Below, piece by piece: positions 8,599 to 14,952 of a stretch of 14,952 nt of DNA (within the stretch, counting starts at the first letter, position 1; each line of letters starts with the position of its first letter). The DNA is from Cristatella mucedo (lineage: Eukaryota > Bryozoa > Phylactolaemata > Cristatellidae), in the NCBI GenBank assembly GCA_009760855.2, contig WPIO01000341.1:64001-78952 (forward strand), given 5' to 3'. The notes below the pieces were generated by a model. The model was not told where the DNA came from, made no database searches, and saw nothing but the letters and a program-made list of their open reading frames with translations. The translations under genes and the position numbers were made by a program.

Positions 8599-10080
8599 AT
8601 ATCCTGTCCAGCTCCCACGTTGCATTGATCTCCTGCTGCCATGCATAGCGAACGTCAATAATATATGTCGTTAGTCTTAGGTAATGTCACGGCACATTTT
8701 GAAAAAGCTGTAGTCAGGCCATTTCTGAAGAAAGCGACACTAGACAAAGAGAACTTGACCAGCTACCTGTCATTCTCCCATTTACAATTCCAATAAAAGA
8801 CACTGGAACGGTCGTGGTGGACCAGCTGAACTCATATATCGAAACTTCAAACATTACTAGTAAATTTTATTCTGGACTAAGAGCTAGTCGTTCCACAGAG
8901 TCCCAATTGCTTAGGGTGTACAACGACCTACTTAGAAATGCAGACAAGGGTAGAGTGTCTCTGCTTGTTTTGCTCGATCTTTAAGCAGCCTTCGATACTA
9001 TCGATCACAGAGTTCTTCTAGAGCGCCTCTCATCTCGCCTGGGCGTCATTGGCACTGCCCTGCAATGGTTCAGATCCTATTTTTGTCAAAGATTCCAGAT
9101 AATTGACGCGAAGGAAATACAGATCATCTGAGGTACCTCTGAAATATGCTGGACCTCATCGCTCCGTGCAAGGTCACGTTTTCTTTCATGGTTTATACTC
9201 TCCCTCTTGCTGATGTGATTGCCAAGCACAATATAGGCTTTCACTTCTATGGGGATGACAGTCAGTTGTACCTTTGCTTTGATCCCTCCCAGCCTTCAAG
9301 CACCTTGAATTCTCTCAACTCACTTGCTGCATGTATTGATGTCATCCGCACATGGTTGGCAGAAAATTTCTAAATCTACATGGTTATACAACTAACTTTT
9401 TAACTAAGGGCAAACCCAGTGTGATGCGGAAACCAGAGAGGTTCAAAATTGGCTCTGCCTGCATATCGCCTGTAGCATCACCATAAAATCTAGGTGTCAC
9501 GTTCAAAAGTGACCTTCCGTTAGACGACCACACGAGTTTCACAATCAAGTCTGCCTACTTTCAGCTATATAGCATCGCTGAAATTCGGGCTTGCTTACAT
9601 GAGGCTACCATGTCTAAGTTGGTCAGCGCATTTGGTAGATCCGGTCTTGACTTCTGTAACTTACTGCTTGCGGGCCGACCTGCATGTGCAATCAGGCGAT
9701 TGCAGTTGGTGAAAAACTCCTCAGCTAATCTTTTCAGTCATGAGCTTCGAAGTAACCACATTACACCATTTCTTGCTGACCTGCACGGTCCACTAGTCAA
9801 GCTATGAATCGACTTTAAGGTTGTATTGCTCACTTTCAGGTTACTTCATTTTTTGGATGCAGCCTGTCTCTTAGATCTACCTCTTTACCAGGCCAAGCAT
9901 GGTACCACCAGCTTTTTGAAATCCAACAGTTTACCAACAACTTGCAAAAACCTCAAATCCTTCTGAGACCATGCATTTAGGTTGTCAAATCCTAATGCCT
10001 GGAAGTCACTACCGACTAGCCTCAGAACATGCAGTGACATTAATAAGGATCTTAAAAAGACCTATTAAGGACGTGAATTA
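8599..10080 (+). pseudogene. CR1-like LINE ORF2 remnant (reverse transcriptase), copy 1
   Basis: Relic of the RT and C-terminal region of a non-LTR retrotransposon polyprotein, which in life copies its own RNA at a nicked genomic target. Homology starts at an IDLLLPCIANVNN-type stretch (8599-8665) at the N side of the RT. RPFLKKATLDKEN and VVVDQLNSYIETSN follow, separated by a frameshift near 8805-8812. QLLRVYNDLLRNA then leads into motif A, LDL-stop-AAFDTIDH, with the stop at 8982-8984 replacing the usual Ser. Motif B is degraded to AGPHRSVQG (about 9148-9174) in a shifted frame. Motif C, YGDD, is intact at 9248-9259 in a third frame. The C-terminal part (VTFKSDL, SAYFQLYSIAEIRA, LDFCNLLL, HITPFLADLH) runs on past 9610 in further frames. 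The endonuclease and ORF1 are missing, so it is 5'-truncated. Stops and shifts rule out a product. Assignment to the CR1/L2 group is from motif style; confidence in 'LINE RT' is near certain. Confidence 0.93.
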
Positions 10081-10325
10081 GTTTGTCCCGGTAATTCGTC
10101 CTTTACGTGCTTATGCATGGTAACACAGAAAATGCTTTCACTAACCACACTTGCATGCTTACCCTGCCTGTGTCACAACTAACCTGGCTATGCGCTTTGT
10201 TTATCAAGCACGATATTAATCTTCATTCAATCGCATTTCCATTTGCAGCAAATGTTAAGCACCTTGTTAGAGATTGAGTTCTTCAAAGGCGCTTTATCAA
10301 GTGCATCATTATTAGTTGTATTGTG
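10081..10325 (+). mobile_element. 3' untranslated end of CR1-like LINE copy 1
   Basis: Continues the element above. It aligns by eye with 14190-14460, the 3' end of another copy: shared blocks include ATTCGTCCTT, the GTGCTTATGCATG-type stretch, the TGTTTATCAAGC-type stretch and AGAGATTGAGTTCT (10269-10282; AGAGATTAAGTTCT at 14406-14419). It closes with GCGCTTTATCAAGTGCAT and CATTATTAG, the ATT-rich end typical of CR1/L2-group LINEs. The first-strand priming site is presumably here. Confidence 0.75.
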
Positions 10326-10379
10326 TCCTCCATCCATGAATAGCTTCTTCTATTGTGGCAAGCAGACTTACCACTCTTA

Positions 10380-10520
10380 ATTACTACTCAAGATGTATAG
10401 CTGGGGCACTAATGCAACATCAATCATTCGCTGACCGTTCCTTTGCAGCAAATTTACAGCCCCTAGAAAGAGATTGAGTTCTCTTAGGTGCTTTATTAAG
10501 TGCATTTTTAATATTATTAC
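10380..10520 (+). mobile_element. Second, severely 5'-truncated LINE 3' end of the same family
   Basis: TTTGCAGCAAATTTACAG (10442-10459), AGAGATTGAGTTCT (10469-10482) and GTGCTTTATTAAGTGCAT (10488-10505) repeat the end of the preceding element. The signature 14-mer is identical and lies exactly 200 bp after its first occurrence. The element ends in TTTTTAATATTATTAC. Similarity becomes hard to follow left of about 10400, so the left limit is approximate. Either an independent short insertion sits next to copy 1, or the 3' end of copy 1 was duplicated in tandem. Confidence 0.65.
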
Positions 10521-11424
10521 TTCATTTCTTAAGCCCGAAAATCGCTCCAGACCAACTCCTCTTTCCTGGAATCAACTATTTTACTGCAAAGGACGAAGCG
10601 CTTAATATTAACACAAGTTGATTTCCAGCTTCGCGAGTATTTGTTACTTCATAATAAACACTTGAGTCTCCTACTGAGATAGGGCATTAAGGATAGCAAC
10701 GCCAGTAATACCGGGGCGAGAAGAGAGGATCGCTTGGTAGAAATTTCAAGGTTTCTGTTCGCTGGAAACGAAACCAAATCATATTTCAAGCTTACGGTTT
10801 CATACGAAGAAGGTTAAGTCACAAAGCAAAGATTTGACGACCAGCATATTAACGCATATAACTGGTTGTACCTTATAGAGATTATCTAGTCACAAAGCAT
10901 AGCTTCGCCTCGTCTTGAGTTAGCTGAGTACTTGTTCCACCTATTTCTACCTGCATTCATTGTTCGAGTATTATTAGAGCCTCAAAAGTGTAAGAATAAA
11001 ATGTCTGTGTAGAAAGCAGGAAATATGTGCATGTCTCGGGAAGAGAACTCCGTTGAATGTGCTTTACTAAGGATTAAACGACTGTAACCTATAATCTGGG
11101 CTAAAAGCTGTCGATGAAAGTTAACTTACGTGCCTCTCATCGGAGGATCAATGAATTCTCAGTCTGAATAATCAACTTCCTACTAGTAGAAAGCCAGCTC
11201 CAACTACCCTTTATAAGCTTAGGGCGAGCTGCATGGTATTCATAGCATCGTATCAAAACGCTCAGTGTGTTCCCCACGAGCTTCCTAGTGAATCTCACTA
11301 TTTAGTGTTCGTCAGTACCGATAGTAATCTGGCGGCCCAACTTTGTGCTGGTCCTTCGAATTCTCGCTCCATATGCTCTTAAATCCTAGTAATGAGCTAC
11401 CATATTTTTTGAAAAGATATCAAC
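10521..11424. other. Unassigned sequence
   Basis: About 0.9 kb with no recognised gene, retroelement motif or RNA. A single box B-like word (CCTTCGAATTCTCG, 11355-11368) has no convincing box A upstream. Confidence 0.45.
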
Positions 11425-11506
11425 TGGCTCGCCGAGACTTGAACCTGGCTAAAATCAGTAAACTGCCCGACGATTAAACAGGCAACCAAATTGGTCTCTC
11501 ATTCAT
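11425..11506 (-). mobile_element. tRNA-like SINE head, copy D
   Basis: On the minus strand, GAGACCAATTTGGTTGCCTG (11498-11479) resembles a box A region. About 35-40 bp further GCCAGGTTCAAGTCTCGGC (about 11450-11432) contains a near-consensus box B, GGTTCAAGTCT, flanked by CCAGG and CTCGG that pair as a T-arm stem with one mismatch. GCCTG (11483-11479) can pair with CGGGC about 14 bases on, like an anticodon stem. The acceptor stem does not close, so it is a tRNA pseudogene or SINE head rather than a working tRNA. Confidence 0.45.
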
Positions 11507-12264
11507 TCACTTCCCCACATCAATCAAAACTCAATACGGAGTTGCTATAACTGCGTCCACGAAATTTGACTTCAGATATTCCCCATACCCGTGAAACAGC
11601 CTTGTGGATTGATTGGATTGATTCCTCTCGACAACAAGCTACTGATTGTCCTCATTCATCCCAGATTTATCAGATCTCATTTCAATTCCGGGTGCAAAAA
11701 ACTATCTTTCCTCGTTATCGGTGCTTTCAACATTCATTGCTAACTTATCCTGCACCACCAGCACCGAATTTTGAGCATCGACTGAATGATTGCCTCTGTC
11801 GGATCGTGTGCATAACCGACTCGTGTCAACGATACCTCACTCGAGCAAATTTTCTCATACAACTGCTCTTTGTCGTAACCAATTATTACCTAATCCTGCT
11901 TATCCGACCAAACGCATATCTGATTCAGTCTGCAACGTTAGCCCTTCTCATTTAAAGTTACTTGTGAATCGCGAAACCCAATGACCATCGACAGGGATGC
12001 TGTCAGTGCAAGGATATCTGCATTGCTTCTGCTGTTCAGTCCTCTTCTGACGTATAGCCATCGGCAATTTGCTAAAGCACGACGTGCTACTAGCTGTCAT
12101 GTTTGACGAGTTGGTGGCATATATGACTAAGCTCATGGTGAGCCTTTGACCGCACGGTCCATGGTTATTCATAGACATTAGATTAGCTAGGTTTATTAGG
12201 CACAAGATTTTGAAAGCATACATATGATCAGGACTGACCTACTATAGGCGGTATACGAATATTA
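11507..12264. other. Unassigned, pyrimidine-rich region with the window's longest open frame
   Basis: The plus strand from 11566 to 11955 is open for 129 codons. A second plus-strand frame is open at 11790-11984, and a 91-codon frame lies on the minus strand (11948-12223). None shows a domain, signal peptide or catalytic motif that I recognise. The plus strand is C/T-rich here, which by itself lowers the number of stop codons. Could be an old retroelement segment or an unrecognised exon; chance is the default. Confidence 0.4.
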
Positions 12265-12771
12265 CTGTAGTTGTAACTGTGTTGCTTTAGGAGCATACGA
12301 ACTAAATGCACGGTCTCCAAAGGTTTTGAGGTTTATACGAGGTAAGGGTAGACTGTTGGATTCTGACAAGCATGTGGTACAAAGCTAGGTCTGGTAGGTG
12401 GGGTAGATCTGAGGGAAAGGCTGCCGCCACAGAATGAAGTAACCTAAAAGTGAGCGACACAACCTTGAATTCAATATGTTGCTTGACAAGTAGCTTGTGC
12501 AGGTCTACGAGAAGTGGTGCGATGTGGCAACTGCGAGGCTTACGACTAACAAGCCTAGCTGGGGGAGTATTGCACCAGCTGCAATCGCCCGATCGCACAT
12601 GGCGGTCAAGCAGTAGGTTGCAGAAGTCAAAACGGGATGTCACGAATGCATGCAACAACTTAGACGTGGTATCCTTATCTAAATAAGCCCGAATTTTAGC
12701 AACGTTACTTATTAGACAGTAAGCAGATTTGACTGTGGAGCTGATGTAATCGAACTACTGTAATGTAACTA
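12265..12771 (-). pseudogene. CR1-like LINE RT C-terminal remnant, copy 2
   Basis: Same family as copy 1, opposite strand. It begins near 12771 with VTL-stop-FDYISSTVKSAY, i.e. just after the palm domain, and runs through NVAKIRAYLDKDTTSKL and LHAFVTSRFDFCNLLL (around 12660-12610). HIAPLLVDLHKLLVKQHIEF and VVSLTFRLLHSV follow, matching residue for residue the region 9480-9990 of copy 1. The frame is open for 118 codons (12658-12302), cleaner than the other copies, although motifs A-C are absent. Homology fades near 12270, before the 3' end, and no 3' tail was found on this side. It is a fragment, truncated at both ends. Confidence 0.88.
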
Positions 12772-12811
12772 TCATCATTAATGTGTAGGTAGCATGATAC
12801 TCGGGTCGTGT

Positions 12812-14160
12812 CCTAGCTCCTCTCAAACTGGGTGCAGTCAGTCCACCACTCAAGAAAGCAATAATAGACAAAGACAACTTGAACATTTACAGCCAAGTCT
12901 CCTTTCAACCGTTCTTTTCAGAGACGCCGGAATGAGTCGTATCACACCAGCTGAACTCATTTATTGAAACTTCAAACGTTGCTAGTGAGTTCCAGTCTGG
13001 TTTTACATTAAATCACTCGACAGTGTCAACTTTGCTTCGTGTTAACGTCTTACTTATAAATCCTTAAATGGGTAGAGTACCTCTGCTTGCTTGCCTCGAT
13101 ATCTCGACAGCTTTCGATATTATTGATCACCAAGTGTTCCTTGAGCTAGTCTTACTTCGTCTGATCATTACTGGCTTAGCGTTGCAATGCGTTCTGCTCC
13201 AATCTCAGTTGGAGACTAAGAAGTTTTGATGTTAGGGGACTAAGATTATCCATGGAACCTCTAAAATATGGGGTACCTCAGGATTCCATGTTTGGTCCTA
13301 ATATTTTCATGGTCTATACTAGTCATCTAGGAGATGTGATTGCCAACCAAGACCAATGTAAGCTTTCACTTCTATGCATGTGACAATCCATCGTGCTTTT
13401 GCTTTTATTCCTCCCACCCATCAAACTGGTCAAATTCTCTCACCTACCTCACTCCCATTATTGATGACATCAGCAAATGGATGGCAGCAAATTTACTTAA
13501 ATTGAATGATGATAAAATCAACTTACTTGTGTTGAGAGAAAACCAAGACTAAGCCAGAAATCGGAGACGCAGATGCTAATACTAGGCACTGATAGTAGAT
13601 TACCTGTTGAATCGCAGGGAATTCAGGTGTCACGTTCCAAAGTGACCCTTTGTTAGCTGACCACGTCACCTCCAAAATCTAGTCTGCCTACTTTCAGCTA
13701 CATAGCATTGCTAAATTTGGGTCTTTTTAGACAGGGCTTGCACATCTCAGTTGGTTCATGCATTTGTAAGACCCCGTCTTGACTGCCATAACCCAGTGCT
13801 TGCTGGTCTCAGGGCCTGTGCAAAGAGGCACTTACAGCTGGTACCAACCTCATAAACTAGGTTTTTCTGTCGTGAGCTTCTCAGTTATTACATCGTAATA
13901 ATACTCACCGACATGCGCTGGCTACCAGTCAAGCACAGATTGACTTCAATTTTTTCTCTCTTTTTAGACCTTATAATTCCTCAGCTACAGCACACCTATG
14001 AGATCTATTGCCTCAATGGGAAAATCATCTTACCATTAGCTTTCTGGAATCTAACTTTTTACCTAAACCTCGTGGGAACCTCAAATCCTTTGGAGACCGT
14101 GTCTTTAGTTCACGTGCTACCTAAGCATGGAATTTACTTCCGACTTCCGTCATGAAATTT
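12812..14160 (+). pseudogene. CR1-like LINE ORF2 remnant (reverse transcriptase), copy 3
   Basis: RT relic of the same family, starting a little after the point where copy 1 starts. One frame carries PPLKKAIIDKDNLNIYSQVS, QLNSFIETSNVASEFQSGF and motif A, LDISTAFDIIDH (catalytic Asp codon at 13098-13100), with stops at 12933-12935, 13065-13067 and 13227-13229. Motif B, KYGVPQDSMFGP, follows at about 13264-13299 in a second frame. Motif C is YACD at 13373-13384 in a third frame: the first catalytic Asp is Cys. MAANLLKLNDDKINLLVL comes next. C-terminal blocks persist: SAYFQL near 13687-13704, RWLPVKHR at 13916-13939, and an SNPLET-type stretch near 14080-14100. It is non-functional from the motif C change alone, apart from its stops and frameshifts. 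Confidence 0.92.
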
Positions 14161-14460
14161 ACTGGATCGACCAAAGTTTAAACGGCATTAAATATGCACC
14201 AATTTGTCACAGCATTTAGTGTGTCTCTGATATTCGTCCTTCATGTGGTTATGTATGCTGACACTGGCCGTGCTGCCACTAACTACATTTACGTGCTGAC
14301 CCTGTGCATGTCACCTATAACTATGTTATTCTTGTTGTTTATCGAGCGTGCTACCACGAACTAATGGAGCAAGTGTCCTCTGTAGCAAGTTTCAAGCATC
14401 TAAAAAGAGATTAAGTTCTCTCATGTATGGCATATTAAAGGTATTATAGTTATTAATCTA
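14161..14460 (+). mobile_element. 3' untranslated end of CR1-like LINE copy 3
   Basis: Matches the 3' end of copy 1 in order: ATTCGTCCTTCATGTGGTTATGTATG (starting near 14232), the TTGTTTATCGAGCGTGCTACCACGA-type stretch, AGCAAGTTTCAAGCA, and AGAGATTAAGTTCT (14406-14419). It ends with GGTATTATAGTTATTAATC instead of a clean ATT array, so the tail has decayed. Confidence 0.72.
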
Positions 14461-14952
14461 AATATAACTTATACCTTTTTGAACTGTAGTCGTTCAGCTT
14501 AATAGTATTGCAAAACATACCAATACATCCATCCTTGGATGATGCCTATACCTGTCCTGGTTCAATTTCTCTGCTACAGTAATCTTTAATAGCATGACTG
14601 CTTCTTCAAATTCTTAAAAGGAACCCACGTGTATTTATTTTTCAATTTGCAATTTTTAGCTCATATAAGTGAATTAAAGGGTTACTACATCAGCTGGAAT
14701 TTCTCAGATTGTTATCTGTATATTACGATCCAGAAGGAGGCACGATGAACTAATCCAAGGTAATGCAACTTGTTGTATATTCTTCGGTAACTCCGCAAAG
14801 CCACATATGTACTGCTTTAAGGCACTGCCGAATATTTCTCACGGAAAGTCGAAGTGGCTTTTCCTATGCCGTCAGTAACTTACGAATTATACTCGCACAA
14901 GAAAATATAATAACAAAAATAGCTTAGTCTGGCATACTATCGACACAGTAAC
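14461..14952. other. Unassigned sequence with weak repeat matches
   Basis: No gene recognised. GGTAACTCCGCAAAGCCACATA (14786-14807) is a poor third match to the core of repeat R (1170, 5837). A box B-like CTGGTTCAATTTC (14557-14569) has a doubtful box A some 70 bp upstream. GAATATTTCTC (14830-14840) recurs at 4610-4620, but the flanks do not align well. Confidence 0.35.

Noticed and set aside
8599-10080. Bacterial retron, group II intron or diversity-generating retroelement
   Set aside because: The RT motifs, the C-terminal block and the ATT-rich 3' end are those of animal non-LTR retrotransposons. No bacterial gene structure, ribosome binding sites or template/variable repeats are present.
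11425-11506. Functional tRNA gene
   Set aside because: The T-arm and a possible anticodon stem are present, but the acceptor stem does not close and the D-arm is not recognisable.
12450-12686. Plus-strand 78-codon frame
   Set aside because: It is the antisense shadow of the minus-strand LINE RT fragment at 12265-12771.
1-14952. CRISPR array, LTR retroelement, satellite array or rRNA
   Set aside because: No regularly spaced direct repeats, no LTR pair with protease/integrase motifs, no long tandem array and no conserved rRNA core was seen on either strand.

Overview
The window reads as gene-poor, AT-rich intergenic DNA from an animal nuclear genome. Long stretches are full of stops in all frames. 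There is no operon structure, no convincing protein-coding gene and no intact RNA gene. What can be recognised is a set of decayed retroelements: non-LTR retrotransposons (LINEs) whose reverse transcriptase (RT) is broken by stops and frameshifts, and short tRNA-headed repeats (SINE-like). The LINE motifs (LDLSAAFDTIDH-type motif A, GVPQG-type motif B, YxDD motif C, an RWLPVK-type C-terminal motif, and a 3' end closing in ATT-rich sequence) fit the CR1/L2 group. That group is common in cnidarians, lophotrochozoans, deuterostome invertebrates, fishes and sharks, so the host cannot be narrowed beyond 'metazoan, probably aquatic' by reading.

Layout. Bases 1-2516 hold two diverged copies of one tRNA-like SINE in opposite orientation at the two ends (1-161 plus, 2367-2516 minus). 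A third tRNA-like head lies at about 1822-1925, and a short unknown repeat at 1170-1260. Bases 2517-5300 are mostly unrecognised. The exception is a very degenerate RT fragment at 3677-3990, followed within 10 bp by an (AAAT)n tract. Bases 5310-6530 hold two more tRNA-like heads on the minus strand and a second copy of the unknown repeat. Bases 6531-8598 contain nothing I can assign. Bases 8599-10325 are a 5'-truncated CR1-like LINE on the plus strand, from the start of the RT domain through the 3' end. A second 3' end of the same family follows, its signature motif 200 bp further on. Bases 10521-12264 contain a tRNA-like SINE head and otherwise unassigned sequence. Bases 12265-12771 (minus) and 12812-14460 (plus) are two more copies of the same LINE, head to head and about 40 bp apart. 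The last 490 bp are unassigned apart from a weak third copy of the short repeat.

How the parts relate. The LINE family probably supplied the enzyme that moved itself and possibly the SINEs, but no copy here can encode a working protein. Copy 8599 keeps YGDD but has a stop inside motif A. Copy 12812 has lost the first aspartate of motif C. I found no previously undescribed functional system. The most useful leads are the candidate SINE families, the inverted SINE pair with a conserved hairpin, the head-to-head LINE junction, the doubled LINE 3' end, and the older RT fragment at 3.7 kb.
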